Source: Elusimicrobiota bacterium (GTDB taxonomy: Bacteria; Elusimicrobiota; Elusimicrobia; UBA1565; UBA9628). From it: 64,000 nt of DNA. Below are positions 44,262 through 53,268 of this stretch, piece by piece. A program made the position numbers and the translations under genes. The stretch's first letter is position 1. Each line of letters starts with the position of its first letter. Location: positions 1 to 64,000 of the forward strand of contig JAUYSH010000036.1 in the NCBI GenBank assembly GCA_030696455.1, in the 5' to 3' direction. The notes beneath the pieces are model-generated. The model saw only the letters and a program-made list of their open reading frames with translations, had not been told where the DNA came from and did not search any database.

Positions 44262-44512
44262 TTGCGGCCGACGCGCAGGTCCGATTCCCGCTCGCGGTAC
44301 AGGGCCAGCGCCGCGCCGATGACCCGCGTGCGAGGGATGAAGCCGTAGTTGGCGGGGTAGTGCGCCGAGCTGAAGAGGCTGCGGTCGACCCGGATCAGGC
44401 CGCTTTTCTTGTCCAGCTCGTATTTCGTCTTCGAGCCCTTCGGGACCTCGATGACCGCCGTCACTTCCGCCGGCGCGTCCGCGCCGGGCTCCACATCATG
44501 CCAGGGGTGCAT
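44258..44512 (-). pseudogene. ppa: Inorganic pyrophosphatase with large internal deletion
   Basis: 84 residues. Residues 1-62 match the N terminus of family I pyrophosphatase ([47 protein letters not shown]). The following [13 protein letters not shown] resembles the enzyme's last helix. The central 90-100 residues, with the catalytic Asp cluster (DGDPxD and later D...D), are absent, although the frame is kept. It cannot be an active enzyme. A recent in-frame deletion or a sequence error could explain it. Confidence 0.75.
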
Positions 44513-44518
44513 GCCCCA

Positions 44519-44866
44519 TCATAGCGCATTCGGCGCGCAGTCGAAGGCGACGTACCAGTACTCGTCGACCTCGAAGGAGGCCTTCCCGCCGATCGGCATG
44601 TCCGCGCCGAACTTGCTCCGCGGCCCTTCCGCCGACACGGCGTAGTCGCCCGAGCAAAACTTCCGCATCTGTTGGTCGGCGTCCGCGCTCCGTGCCTTCT
44701 TGAAGGCTGCGGGCCCCGTGACCAGGTACCGGATGACGCCCCCTCGCCCCGGCTTCTCCGAGCCCGCCTTCAGGAGCTGGATCTTGTCGCCGCGGGTCTC
44801 CATCATATGAGCCTTGCACCCGGCGACGACGGAGGCGAGGAGCAGCAGGAGGAGGGATCGTTTCAT
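44519..44866 (-). CDS. Small lipoprotein, unknown function
   Basis: 115 residues from ATG 44866. Lipobox VVAGC near residue 17 after a Leu-rich signal sequence. The mature part is beta-rich (VIRYLVTGP, EYWYVAFDC) with three further cysteines. TAACCT lies 7 bases before the ATG. No family recognised. Confidence 0.7.
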   Translation of the reverse strand: MKRSLLLLLLASVVAGCKAHMMETRGDKIQLLKAGSEKPGRGGVIRYLVTGPAAFKKARSADADQQMRKFCSGDYAVSAEGPRSKFGADMPIGGKASFEVDEYWYVAFDCAPNAL

Positions 44867-44946
44867 GGACTCAAGGTTAGCCCCCCTTCCCGAAAATTTC
44901 AAGAGGACGCCTGGACAATCCTCCGATGGGAGTATATCCTCCCACG

Positions 44947-45636
44947 ATGCTCCGGCCGATCGCCCTCCTCCTCCTCCTCGCCGCCGTCCTCGTGACGGCC
45001 GGCTGCCGCATGACCGTGAGGCTGGTGAAGGGCACGGTGAAGACGACGGCGCAGGCGACGTACGGCACGGCCAAGGTCGCCACCAAGGTCGCCTACGGCA
45101 CGGCCGTCGTCGCGGGCGGGCTGATCAAGGACTTCGGCTACTACGCCGCGAGGAAGGCCTTCTACGAGAAGCACCATGACGCCGGAGACCTTCCCTCCGC
45201 TCCGGTCAAGCGCGTGGTCGGCCGGCGCTATCCGAAGCTCCCGGTTTATCAGGGCGACTACCGCTGGCCCCTCGCCGCGGGGATCGTCAGCTCAGAGTTC
45301 GGACGCCGGTGGAACCGGCCTCACGAGGGCCTCGATATCGCCGCCGACGAGGGCGAGCCCGTGTTCGCGTCCGCGGCCGGCGAGGTCCTGTACGCGAACA
45401 ACCGCATGCGCGGCTACGGCAACGTCGTCATCCTGCGCCACGACGCCCAGGTCACCACGCTCTACGCCCACAACCAGTCCTTAAAGGTCCGCCTCGGGGA
45501 GAAGGTGGAGCAGGGTCAGGTGATCGCCCTGCTGGGAAGCACCGGACGCTCCACGGGGCCGCACATCCACTTCGAGATCCGGCGCGCCCGGACGGCGCTG
45601 AACCCGCGCAAGGTCCTGCCCAAGAGCCGCTTCTAA
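44947..45636 (+). CDS. M23-family peptidase lipoprotein (LytM/NlpD-like)
   Basis: 229 residues from ATG 44947; an in-frame ATG at 44926 lies before the -10-like TATATC and is rejected. Lipobox VTAGC near residue 20. An alanine/threonine-rich spacer (residues 25-60) precedes the M23 domain with RPHEGLDIAADEGEPV and GRSTGPHIHFEI, the two metal-binding motifs, plus YGNVVILRH. It should cut or regulate cutting of peptidoglycan cross-links in the periplasm. The Zn ligand set (H, D, H) appears complete. Confidence 0.92.
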   Translation: MLRPIALLLLLAAVLVTAGCRMTVRLVKGTVKTTAQATYGTAKVATKVAYGTAVVAGGLIKDFGYYAARKAFYEKHHDAGDLPSAPVKRVVGRRYPKLPVYQGDYRWPLAAGIVSSEFGRRWNRPHEGLDIAADEGEPVFASAAGEVLYANNRMRGYGNVVILRHDAQVTTLYAHNQSLKVRLGEKVEQGQVIALLGSTGRSTGPHIHFEIRRARTALNPRKVLPKSRF

Positions 45637-45923
45637 CCGTCCGACAGCGCGCCGTGCAGCGCTTCCTCGAACGCGGCGACGAACGCCCCCGCGGTCGGGT
45701 GATCGGCGCGCCGTCCGCTCCACCGTCCCGAGAGCACGCGGAACGCGACCGAGTCGTCGTTGACTTCCACGCGCACGCGATGCCCCCGGATGAGGCAGAA
45801 GGGCGGCTCATGTGGCTCGTCCTTCTCGAGCTGCAGGTCGTCCTCGCCGATGCCGTGCCGGCGCAGGACGATGAGCGCCGTCTCGCGCAGGCGGGGCTCC
45901 AAAGCTTCGCCGGAGGATGTCAT
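45633..45923 (-). CDS. Small hypothetical protein
   Basis: 96 residues, acidic and mixed alpha/beta (LRETALIVLRRHGIGEDDLQ, FCLIRGHRVRVEVNDDSVAF). No known motif. It is 17 bases downstream of the response regulator gene on the same strand and may be part of that operon. It overlaps the convergent M23 gene stop by four bases. Confidence 0.55.
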   Translation of the reverse strand: MTSSGEALEPRLRETALIVLRRHGIGEDDLQLEKDEPHEPPFCLIRGHRVRVEVNDDSVAFRVLSGRWSGRRADHPTAGAFVAAFEEALHGALSDG

Positions 45924-45940
45924 TCGGGGAGTCTAGGAAA

Positions 45941-46354
45941 TTAGGCGGAGGCGGAGGCGCCGGGTTCCATCAGTTCCCGGAGGCTCTTCACGATCCCGGC
46001 GTAATCATCCAGGTCCGACGGTTTCATCAAATAGCAGGCCGCGCCGAGGCTCATCGCCTCATTCCTGTCGGCCTCGTGGTCGGAGGAGGTGAAGATGGCG
46101 ACCGGGATCTCTTTGAGCCGGGGGTCGCTCTTGATGCGACGAAGCAGCTCGAGCCCGTCCATGCGCGGCATCTTGATGTCCGTGAGGATCGCCCGCGGAA
46201 GAAGGCGGGCGGCCTCGCAGTCGGCGATCAGCAGATCGAGAGCGTCCTTGCCGTCCTTGGCGACGACGACCGGGATCTCGAATTTCTGAAGCCGGAAGCC
46301 CAGCAAGGCCAGCTCGACGTCGTCGCCGTCGTCTTCGACGAAGAGAAGGCTCAT
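45941..46354 (-). CDS. Response regulator, receiver domain only (Rcp1-like)
   Basis: 137 residues from ATG 46354 (MSLLFVEDDGDDVELA), overlapping the kinase stop (ATGA). Acidic pocket EDD near residue 8, phospho-acceptor Asp in RAILTDIKMPRMDG, conserved Thr/Ser in AIFTSSDH and Lys in YLMKPSD. The spacing matches the Rcp1-type single-domain receivers that work with phytochrome-like or PAS kinases. Encoded with its probable kinase. Confidence 0.93.
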   Translation of the reverse strand: MSLLFVEDDGDDVELALLGFRLQKFEIPVVVAKDGKDALDLLIADCEAARLLPRAILTDIKMPRMDGLELLRRIKSDPRLKEIPVAIFTSSDHEADRNEAMSLGAACYLMKPSDLDDYAGIVKSLRELMEPGASASA

Positions 46355-48036
46355 ATTTCGGTGTTGAGGGTGAAGAAGAAGGTGGCGCCCTTCTCGATGC
46401 CCCCCTCGGCCCACACCCGTCCGTGATGGCGATGGATGATCCGTTCGACTAGACCCAAGCCGACGCCCGTGCCGGGAAAATCCTCCTCGGGATGAAGCCG
46501 CTGGAAGGTCCCGAACAGCTTATGCGCGAACTGCATGTCGAAGCCCGCGCCGTCATCCCGGACGAAATAGGCCGGAGCCTCCCCGATCGTCGTCACGCCG
46601 AACTCGATGCGCGCGGCCGCATGCTTGCTCGTGAACTTCCAGGCGTTGGCGAACAGGTTCCGGAGAGCGATGGCGAGAAGCTCGCGATCCCCCCGTGCGC
46701 GCATGCCGCCGGCGATCACGACCTCGACCTTCCGCTCCGGCTCGCTCTTGCGCAGCTCATCGAGAGCCGCTCGCGCGATCTCGCTGAGGTCGCAGTCGAC
46801 CTCGGCCAGGGGCTTGCGCGTGACCCGCGCGAGCTTGAGCTGGTCGTCGATCAAGCCCTGCATCTTGGCGGCGGCCGCCCGGATGGTGTCGAGATAGCGC
46901 TGCTCCTCTGGATTGAGCTTGCCTTCCGCGCTCTTGATGACCGCGTCGCTGAAGGCCGCGATCTTCCTCAACGGGGCCCGCAGATCGTGCGAAGCGGAAT
47001 AGGCGAAGGTCTCCAGCTCCTTGTTCACCTCGGTCAGCCGAGAGGTCCTATCCTTGACCTTGGTCTCGAGCTCGTGCTTGACGTCCTGGGCCTCGATCCG
47101 CTTCCGCCGGCGTTCCGTGACGTCGACGACGGTCCCGATGAGACGGTCCGCTCCGCCGTGCCGCCGGCGCGCATCGTCCACGAAAGCCCTCGCTTTCGCG
47201 AGGACCCAGCGCTCGCCGCCGCCCCGGATGGGGATCCGGAACTGCATGTCCCCGTCGACGGCGTCGGGGAGCAGGGCGCGTTCGAACATCGCCGCGACCG
47301 TCTGACGTTCCTCGGGATGGATCCCCCTGAGGAACTGTTCGAAGCTGACGGATTCGGGGTCGTCCCCGAGCTCGAAGAGCTCCGCGGCGCGCTTCGAGAC
47401 CGTCATGGTCTTCTTGGCGACGTCGTAGTCCCAGGTGCCGAGCCCGGTGGAATCCCCCGCCAGACGCAGGCGTTCCTCGCTGTCGCGCAGCAGCTCGTCC
47501 TTCTTCTTGCGGGAGGTGTCGTCGCGGATCAGCTTCACGAAGCCCCGCACCTCGTCGTTCTCATCCTTCAACGGAAAGGACAAACCGTAGCACCAGAGGC
47601 GCCGTCCGTCCTTGCAGACGTGCCAGCGCTCATCGTCTTGCCGGCCTTTTTCGAGCGCCGTGGCGAACTCCTGCTTGTCGATGCCTTTCTCGATGTCCTC
47701 GGGCGTGAAAAGCAAGGTGACGCTCTGACCGATGATCTCGCCCTCGGTGTAGCCGAACATCGCCGCCGCGGGGCCGCTCCAGCTGCTGATCACGCGATCC
47801 TTATCCATCGTGATGAGGGCGTATTCGTTAAGGCTTTCGACCGCCAGACGGAAGAAATCCGGCACACCGCGGAAGGTCCGGTGGCGGCCGCCCTTGGATC
47901 TGTCGGACAAGCGGGAGGTGAACCAGCCTCGAGCCTGCCGGCTGGCCGACTGCTCTTCGGGTCTGCCCGAGAATCGCGAGGAGAACCAGACCCTCAATCG
48001 TCGCGCACGTGATTGCTTTGCAGGCGTTTCCATCAT
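46351..48036 (-). CDS. PAS-PAS sensor histidine kinase
   Basis: 561 residues from ATG 48036. After a basic N-terminal region, PAS 1 starts near residue 75 (YALITMDKDRVISSWSGPAA) and PAS 2 near residue 195 (RLRLAGDSTGLGTWDYDV). A coiled coil leads to the H box SASHDLRAPLRKIAAF, then N box LFANAWKFTSKH, G1 DDGAGFDMQFAHKLFG and G2 GTGVGLGLVERII. There is no membrane segment, so it is a cytoplasmic sensor. It is translationally coupled to the receiver gene downstream. Confidence 0.93.
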   Translation of the reverse strand: MMETPAKQSRARRLRVWFSSRFSGRPEEQSASRQARGWFTSRLSDRSKGGRHRTFRGVPDFFRLAVESLNEYALITMDKDRVISSWSGPAAAMFGYTEGEIIGQSVTLLFTPEDIEKGIDKQEFATALEKGRQDDERWHVCKDGRRLWCYGLSFPLKDENDEVRGFVKLIRDDTSRKKKDELLRDSEERLRLAGDSTGLGTWDYDVAKKTMTVSKRAAELFELGDDPESVSFEQFLRGIHPEERQTVAAMFERALLPDAVDGDMQFRIPIRGGGERWVLAKARAFVDDARRRHGGADRLIGTVVDVTERRRKRIEAQDVKHELETKVKDRTSRLTEVNKELETFAYSASHDLRAPLRKIAAFSDAVIKSAEGKLNPEEQRYLDTIRAAAAKMQGLIDDQLKLARVTRKPLAEVDCDLSEIARAALDELRKSEPERKVEVVIAGGMRARGDRELLAIALRNLFANAWKFTSKHAAARIEFGVTTIGEAPAYFVRDDGAGFDMQFAHKLFGTFQRLHPEEDFPGTGVGLGLVERIIHRHHGRVWAEGGIEKGATFFFTLNTEI

Positions 48037-48213
48037 CGGCTCCCACTCCCTTGCAGTGTAGCACCCTGGCTCCGCTCGACGAAGAACCGGACCGCGACGC
48101 CCTTGTCCCGTTTTCGTGACGGGGCGGCGCACGGGCGGCGCAAAGACCTTGCAGGGCGGCAATAGGCTCTTCCCGGCTATCTTCGTATGCTCGGGAAGAC
48201 AAGGAGACTCCCG

Positions 48214-48633
48214 ATGAAGAATAACAGAAGTCTGATCTCGACCTGGCTGCTCGCCGCCGGCGCGGCCCTGCTCGCCGCGGGCTGCGCCGGCACGGAGACC
48301 CTCTCGGCCAGCCCGGCGCTGCCCGCCGCCGAAGGCACCGTCCGCTGCGCCAAGGCCGCCAACGACAACACCTCCATCGACCTGAAGGTGAAGCACCTGG
48401 CGAACCCGGACCGGCTCACGCCCCCGGCGGCGGTCTACGTCGTCTGGACGAAGACCGACAAGGACGCGGAGCCGCGCAACATCGGCGCCCTGACGGTGGA
48501 CGAGAGCCTCACCGGCCGCCTGAAGACGGTCACGTCGCTGCGCCGCTTCGAGCTGTTCGTCACCGGCGAGGCGACGGGGCAGGCGCCGTCTCCGTCCGGC
48601 GAGCCCGTGCTGTGGGCGAACTGCAGCCGCTAA
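48214..48633 (+). CDS. Small lipoprotein
   Basis: 139 residues from ATG 48214, with AAGGAG upstream. The lipobox is LAAGC near residue 24. The mature part is a beta-rich domain with two cysteines (VRCAKAAND and LWANCSR) that could pair, and DLKVKHLANPDRLTPPAAVY in between. No family recognised. It diverges from the histidine kinase. Confidence 0.7.
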   Translation: MKNNRSLISTWLLAAGAALLAAGCAGTETLSASPALPAAEGTVRCAKAANDNTSIDLKVKHLANPDRLTPPAAVYVVWTKTDKDAEPRNIGALTVDESLTGRLKTVTSLRRFELFVTGEATGQAPSPSGEPVLWANCSR

Positions 48634-48636
48634 GGG

Positions 48637-49278
48637 CTACGGCTGGCGGCCGCGTCCGGGCTCGAGCTTGAGCACCATGCCGGGACGCAGCTGGCGCGGG
48701 TTGCGGATGTCGTTGAGGGCGAGGATCGCCCTGACGGTGGTGCGGTGGCGGCTGGCGATCTTCCCCAGCACGTCGCCCTTGCGGACCGTGTAGCGCAGCA
48801 GCGAAGGCCCCGGGTTCCAATCCGCGACCTCGGCAAGGCGCGCGCGAAAGATGTCCCTGGAACCCTTGGGCACCCGGAATAGGAAGCCCGGACGATTCGG
48901 CTGGGTCGCCCAGTTGCGGACCTGGGGGTTGAGCCGCTGGATCTCCGTAAGCTCGACGCCGGCGGCCTTGGCGGCGGGCCCGCGATCCGAATCCGGGTTC
49001 GCCAGATTGATCACCAGCACCGGCAGCCGGTACCCGTCGACGGGAACCGTGCCGCTCTCGGTCACGACGAGCCCGATGCGGTCGGGCCGGGCTTCCTCGG
49101 GCAGGCCCTCGTGCTCGAGCCACCAGCACGCGTACCGGCTGCAGACCTCGGGCTGGCCCAGATCATGGACCGTGCAGCCGACCGGGCCGAGCAGCCGGCA
49201 CCATACGCCGGCGGGCTTGTCCAACGCCGGCAAGGGGAAGACCTTGCAGCACTCGCGGCACTCGCCGCACGTCCGCAT
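48637..49278 (-). CDS. YkgJ-type Cys-cluster domain joined to an MltD/LysM-like C terminus
   Basis: 213 residues. The N-terminal 75 residues have the YkgJ/zinc- or iron-chelating pattern CGECRECCKVF...WCRLL...GCTVHD...CSRYACWWL. From about residue 105 the sequence resembles MltD linkers (VELTEIQRLNPQVRNWATQP), and residues 160-205 form a LysM domain (YTVRKGDVLGKIASRHRTTV). There is no signal peptide, yet LysM domains normally bind peptidoglycan outside the membrane. It looks like a chimera produced by deletion between two genes, or a rare true fusion. Confidence 0.7.
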   Translation of the reverse strand: MRTCGECRECCKVFPLPALDKPAGVWCRLLGPVGCTVHDLGQPEVCSRYACWWLEHEGLPEEARPDRIGLVVTESGTVPVDGYRLPVLVINLANPDSDRGPAAKAAGVELTEIQRLNPQVRNWATQPNRPGFLFRVPKGSRDIFRARLAEVADWNPGPSLLRYTVRKGDVLGKIASRHRTTVRAILALNDIRNPRQLRPGMVLKLEPGRGRQP

Positions 49279-49410
49279 GCGGATAGCTGAGCAAGTTCCG
49301 CGCGTCGGCGCTACGGCTCGGTTGATTGACCGTTACATCACGACCATGGTGAAGGCTCCCTTCTCCAGCTATAGCTATATGAGAGATAGGCCCTCCCCGG
49401 GAGGATCACC

Positions 49411-49551
49411 ATGAAACTCATAGACAAGCTGCAAACGACGATGCACAAGACCGTGGGTAACGAGGACGGAGTGGTGGGATACGGCATCGCTTGGCTTCTG
49501 GGCGTACCGCTGAGCGTATTGGTCGTGATCTACCTGATCTTCGGCCGCTAG
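49411..49551 (+). CDS. Small 46-residue single-span membrane protein
   Basis: MKLIDKLQTTMHKTVGNEDG starts the protein and a single membrane helix follows (YGIAWLLGVPLSVLVVIYLI). GGGAGGA lies 6 bases before the ATG, a strong ribosome site. It is too short for family assignment, but start, helix and ribosome site support a real gene. The gap 49279-49410 upstream contains only AT-rich promoter-like sequence. Confidence 0.6.
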   Translation: MKLIDKLQTTMHKTVGNEDGVVGYGIAWLLGVPLSVLVVIYLIFGR

Positions 49552-49561
49552 CGTCGGCGAC

Positions 49562-49990
49562 CTAAACTTCGACTGCGGGATACGCTTCGACATACGTCTC
49601 CCCGGAAGCCCCCCCGTAGGTCACCGTTCGGGCCGCGAAATCGACGTCGTACCCGACGACCCCGGCCTTCCAGGCCGCCATCAAGAACTCAGGGAAGGTG
49701 CTCCTGCCGGCTTGGTCGGTCCGCAGGGCCGCGATAAGCGCCGCCCGGTCGAATGGCGCCACGTCCGCCATCCCGCTGATCAGAGGCGCCCCCACCACGA
49801 CGACGGGGCCCTTCTCGGTCAAGAATAGACTTTGACAGGCGGGCAAGGACCAGGAGTTGCGCGTGACGCCCGCGCGCCGCAGAGTCTCGGCAAGATACGG
49901 GAAGCCGCCCGCTTTAGGACGGCCCGCCATCGCCCGCTGCATGGCCGACTCAAGATTTTCAATCGCTTCGCTCATCTGAAAATTCCCCAT
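49562..49990 (-). CDS. DUF1398-family protein
   Basis: 142 residues from ATG 49990 (MGNFQMSEAIENLE); a second ATG at 49975 is also possible. It matches DUF1398 in its C-terminal half: FPEFLMAAWKAGVVGYDVDF then ARTVTYGGASGETYVEAYP. Function unknown. The shared palindrome lies 19 bases upstream of the first ATG, between this gene and the divergent HTH remnant. Confidence 0.8.
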   Translation of the reverse strand: MGNFQMSEAIENLESAMQRAMAGRPKAGGFPYLAETLRRAGVTRNSWSLPACQSLFLTEKGPVVVVGAPLISGMADVAPFDRAALIAALRTDQAGRSTFPEFLMAAWKAGVVGYDVDFAARTVTYGGASGETYVEAYPAVEV

Positions 49991-50007
49991 TCCGCATATC
50001 GCAACAC

Positions 50008-50334
50008 TTGACTGTTTCCGGAAACAGTTCACGTCGAGATTGGCTGCCCGAACCGGACGCTCCTCAAAACGAAAAAGGCCTTTTATTCGAGTTTTCTTTC
50101 GGTCAGCTAAACACGGCCAAAGGCGAGAAGCGCCTCTTACCGCATGAGGCATTCGCCGAGGCCGCCCGTGAAAAATTCATTCGGCCCAAGACTCGCTCTC
50201 TCAAGGATCAAATCCTCCTCGCCCGAGAATGCCGACTGAAGCTGCTGAATTTCCCCGCTTTGACGCGCAAGGACATCGCCAAGCAGCTCGACATGACAAC
50301 GGCCCGTCTCAATCAGATTTTACGCCGACTGTGA
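50008..50334 (+). pseudogene. Recombinase-type C-terminal HTH remnant
   Basis: The frame has no ATG or GTG near its beginning; the only upstream candidate is TTG 50008 inside the palindrome. The last 50 residues (LLARECRLKLLNFPALTRKD, then IAKQLDMTTARLNQILRRL) form a helix-turn-helix like that at the end of serine-recombinase-associated proteins. The sequence has lower GC than its neighbours. I take it as the tail of a lost recombinase-type gene, although expression of a small HTH protein from TTG cannot be excluded. Confidence 0.5.
50010..50029. promoter_or_regulatory. Palindrome copy 3 of 3
   Basis: GACTGTTTCCGGAAACAGTT: the inner 18 bases are identical and perfectly palindromic to the copies at 4146 and 29746; only the first outer base differs. 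It lies between the divergent DUF1398 and HTH frames, 19 bases from the DUF1398 start. Confidence 0.7.
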
Positions 50335-50340
50335 TCCAGT

Positions 50341-52068
50341 TCAGATCGCGACGGACTTCACCCTCTCAAGGAGCTTCATAAAATTGCGTTTGCGTTTGTA
50401 GACCGTCCTCATCTCGTTCAGGTACGCAGCGAATTCACGCTCACGACCGAGACGGCTCATCAACTCTCGGACCTGACGGACGAGGCGGACGACGCCGGCG
50501 TAGTCCGGACTGCCCATCCTCTCCAGAATCCGTTTGACCTCGGCTCGATAGACCTGCAAAGCGTCTTGAGGGTGTTCTTTTTCGCGAAGGTGCGCCAGCT
50601 TCATCCGGAGTTCCGGGTGACATCCTCCGGCCTTGGCCTCGGTCCAGGCACCCTCCACGTCCTCCTCCCAAAGCAGTATCTCGACCAACCTGGACTGATG
50701 CGGCGTCATCCATGGCTGCGGCGAGTTCTTGCGCTTGGCCGCGTCGAAGCGCTCGCGCAGCAGCCCGACCGCCTTTTCCCGCCACTTCGGCCACTGTCCG
50801 GCCCGTTCGGCGTGCGCCTTCAAGTCCTGGTAAGCCCCCAGATCCGGGCTATCCCCGAAATTTTTCCAGATCAATTCCATGGCCTCATCGTGACGCTTGC
50901 GCCGATGATACTCCCCGGCAAGAAAAGTCCGGAGACGCGAACCATTTTCCTTAGGGAAGGCCTTGCGGCCGCGCTCCGCCCAATCCAGCGCCTCATCGTG
51001 GCGGCCCGCCTTCATGTAAAGCTCCGCGATTCCAAGATAATAATACGGACTGGAAAGGTCGCGGCTCTTGATCGCGGCCAGCTCCTCAAGGTCGCCGGAG
51101 ACTTCGGCCAACGTCTCCATGATGTACCTGATACGGAAGCTCCCGTCGGAGAACTGGCTCTTGGCGCCGGGCTCCTTCTGAGGAATCTTCGCCCACTCCG
51201 CCTGAGCAAGGCGCCGGTATTCAGCCAATCCCTCCCGCCCCATCACATCGGCGTGGGTCCGAACCACGCCGTGAAATACATCCCACTCCGAATGAAGGCT
51301 CCGGCCGAACAAGCGCCGGGCCAAGGCCTTCGGCTCCGGCCTGGCGGCCACGCAAGCCGCATGATGCAGTTCTTCGATGCGCTCGATGATCGGCCGCATG
51401 TAGCCGGCGGAATCGTCCAACGAATGGATCTTCTTCTCGATCCCGCTCAGGAAATACTCCGCGAGCCCCACGCACTCATCGGGATAAGCGATGAGCGCCG
51501 ACGACAGTTCGCGAATCAAGTCCTCCAGCCCGCGCGAAAAGGCCCTCATCGAGCGGTAGTCGACGAAACGCTCCGACTTCGTCGCCTGGTCGATCGCCTT
51601 GCGGAAAGTCGACGCGAGATCGCCGGGATCATCTCGCCGGGCGGTCAGACACAGCCTTTGGAAGAATCGATCGTCATCGCCGACCTGGCCCATAATCATC
51701 TCGACGAGCGCCTTCTTCTCCAGACCCGTCAGATGGCGGCGGATATCATCGAGTTGGCGCGCGTATTCATCGGAGGAGCCGCGACTGTCGATCCAGGCCA
51801 AGCCGACCGCCACGCAATGCTTGCAGACGGCGCCGTCGTCGCCCAACGGGCAAGTGCAGTCGAATTCGAGCCCGCCCTTCGCCGCCGCGATACGGACCTC
51901 ATAGGTTTCCGTGCCCTGCACCTTCGCCGTGATGACGCCTGACAGCACGCGCAAGCGCTCCACCAGCTCCTGCTCGAAATAGTCCTCGCCGCGCTCGAAG
52001 TACGTGTCGCCGGCCGCGGCCCGCAGCGTCTCCCGGCTTAAAAGCTCATCGAAGGATGGCTCTTCCAC
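50341..52068 (-). CDS. SWIM zinc-finger protein with TPR-like repeats
   Basis: 575 residues. The SWIM motif CxCxnCxH is Cys71, Cys73, Cys82 and His84, with Cys85 following (CTCPLGDDGAVCKHC). The long C-terminal region is helical, with TPR-like units (YYYLGIAELYMKAGRHDEAL, FLAGEYHRRKRHDEAMELIW). SWIM proteins bind DNA or partner proteins, often near SNF2 helicases; none is present here. It belongs to the accessory block with the Fic gene. Confidence 0.9.
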   Translation of the reverse strand: MEEPSFDELLSRETLRAAAGDTYFERGEDYFEQELVERLRVLSGVITAKVQGTETYEVRIAAAKGGLEFDCTCPLGDDGAVCKHCVAVGLAWIDSRGSSDEYARQLDDIRRHLTGLEKKALVEMIMGQVGDDDRFFQRLCLTARRDDPGDLASTFRKAIDQATKSERFVDYRSMRAFSRGLEDLIRELSSALIAYPDECVGLAEYFLSGIEKKIHSLDDSAGYMRPIIERIEELHHAACVAARPEPKALARRLFGRSLHSEWDVFHGVVRTHADVMGREGLAEYRRLAQAEWAKIPQKEPGAKSQFSDGSFRIRYIMETLAEVSGDLEELAAIKSRDLSSPYYYLGIAELYMKAGRHDEALDWAERGRKAFPKENGSRLRTFLAGEYHRRKRHDEAMELIWKNFGDSPDLGAYQDLKAHAERAGQWPKWREKAVGLLRERFDAAKRKNSPQPWMTPHQSRLVEILLWEEDVEGAWTEAKAGGCHPELRMKLAHLREKEHPQDALQVYRAEVKRILERMGSPDYAGVVRLVRQVRELMSRLGREREFAAYLNEMRTVYKRKRNFMKLLERVKSVAI

Positions 52069-52096
52069 CAGTCAATTCCCTCTCCAACGCCCTCCA

Positions 52097-52153
52097 AGGC
52101 GCAAGCCTTGGCGCGAGTTTGGCGCAAGTTTTGGCGCAAGTTGGCGCAAGTTT
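52097..52153 (+). repeat. Short tandem repeat of TTGGCGCAAG units
   Basis: Five head-to-tail units of about 10-12 bases (consensus TTGGCGCAAGT) fill the spacer between the SWIM gene start and the Fic gene stop. Unit length varies, and the last unit runs into the Fic stop codon. Confidence 0.85.
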
Positions 52154-53198
52154 AGGCCGCCCCCTTGCCGGGCCGATAGCGGAGCTTGTTGGTGGCCCCT
52201 TCGGGAACCAGTAGGCCTTTGTCCACCATGCCCTTTAGTTCCCGCTGGAGTGTCCGACGAGGGGCAACCTTGAAGAGTCCGATGAAGTCTTTGAGAGTCA
52301 GGCCCCCATGCTCTACCGCGTGCCTCAAGGCCGTTCGTTGCCTGTCGTTCAGGGTATGCTTTCGCGCGAGGAGGTCGAGCCGAATCACCTTCTCGCCCCG
52401 CTCCTGGACCTCCCGCATCTGAGTCGCCAAACCGTCCGTGAAGAACTCCAGCCAGCTCGTCAGGTCCATGCCCCGCTCGCGAACGCCCTGGATAGCCTTA
52501 TAGAAGGCGGTCCGGTCCCGGTCATAGTATTCACTGATCGTGAACAGGCGCTTGAAGTCGTAGCCCTTGCGGTAGAGACAGAGGGTCGATAGAAGCCGGG
52601 AGGTCCGGCCGTTGCCGTCGTCAAAGGGATGGATATGAACAAGCTGGAACTGAGCGACGCCCGCTTCGAGAACCGGGTTGATGCCGTGCTCCGTCCGCAG
52701 CCAGCCGACCAGGTCCGCCATCATCCCGGGAACCTCGGCCGGAGGCGGCGGCGTGTAAATCACCTGCTTGGTCTTCGAATTGACCACGTAGTTCTGGCCT
52801 TTGCGATACTGTCCGGGAGACGCCTTGTCGCCGCGTACGCCTTTGACCAAACGTTTGTGAATCTCGCGAAGCAGCGCCTCCTTGATGGGCTCCCCGTTGT
52901 CCAAGTATTCGGTTACAAGATCGAAAGCGTCGCGGTAATTCAGAAGCTCCCGAGCATCATCAGGATCAGCACCGGGAACCTTTTTACCGGCAAGAAGCTT
53001 TTCCGACTCTTCGAGGGTCAAGTGCGTCCCCTCAATGTGAGTCGTATGATGCGCTTCCAAGAGGAGCGCACGCTTCTGCATTTCGGAGATCCAGTCCTCC
53101 GAGAGCTTGGCCGCATCCAGAAAACCGCGCGCCCGCTCGATCCGAGTCAGAGCGGCCGCGACGGCGTTGGTGATCGTGAACTTCGGTAAAAAAGACAT
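52152..53198 (-). CDS. Fic-family adenylyltransferase-like protein with winged-helix C terminus
   Basis: 348 residues. The Fic core motif [12 protein letters not shown] spans residues 190-201. An N-terminal inhibitory-type motif (S/T)xxxE(G/N) is present at residues 52-57 (TTHIEG), so it is likely autoinhibited (class II). The C-terminal 70 residues look like a winged helix ([20 protein letters not shown]). It would transfer AMP from ATP to a protein target, here unknown. Confidence 0.93.
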   Translation of the reverse strand: MSFLPKFTITNAVAAALTRIERARGFLDAAKLSEDWISEMQKRALLLEAHHTTHIEGTHLTLEESEKLLAGKKVPGADPDDARELLNYRDAFDLVTEYLDNGEPIKEALLREIHKRLVKGVRGDKASPGQYRKGQNYVVNSKTKQVIYTPPPPAEVPGMMADLVGWLRTEHGINPVLEAGVAQFQLVHIHPFDDGNGRTSRLLSTLCLYRKGYDFKRLFTISEYYDRDRTAFYKAIQGVRERGMDLTSWLEFFTDGLATQMREVQERGEKVIRLDLLARKHTLNDRQRTALRHAVEHGGLTLKDFIGLFKVAPRRTLQRELKGMVDKGLLVPEGATNKLRYRPGKGAA

Positions 53199-53213
53199 CA
53201 GACGACGAGTCTA

Positions 53214-53246
53214 CAAAAACGAGAAGCCCTCCGAGAGGAGGGCTCC
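53214..53246 (-). terminator. Terminator after tRNA-Gln
   Basis: On the minus strand the stem GAGCCCTCC/GGAGGGCTTC with loop TCTC is followed by TCGTTTTTG. It lies 23 bases downstream of the tRNA 3' end and separates it from the Fic gene. Confidence 0.8.
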
Positions 53247-53268
53247 GTTCCGACTGTAGGTCTAAATT

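Noticed and set aside
52097..52153. Tandem TTGGCGCAAG repeats as iterons of a replication origin
   Set aside because: They are few, of uneven length, sit between two convergently read accessory genes, and there is no replication initiator gene nearby.
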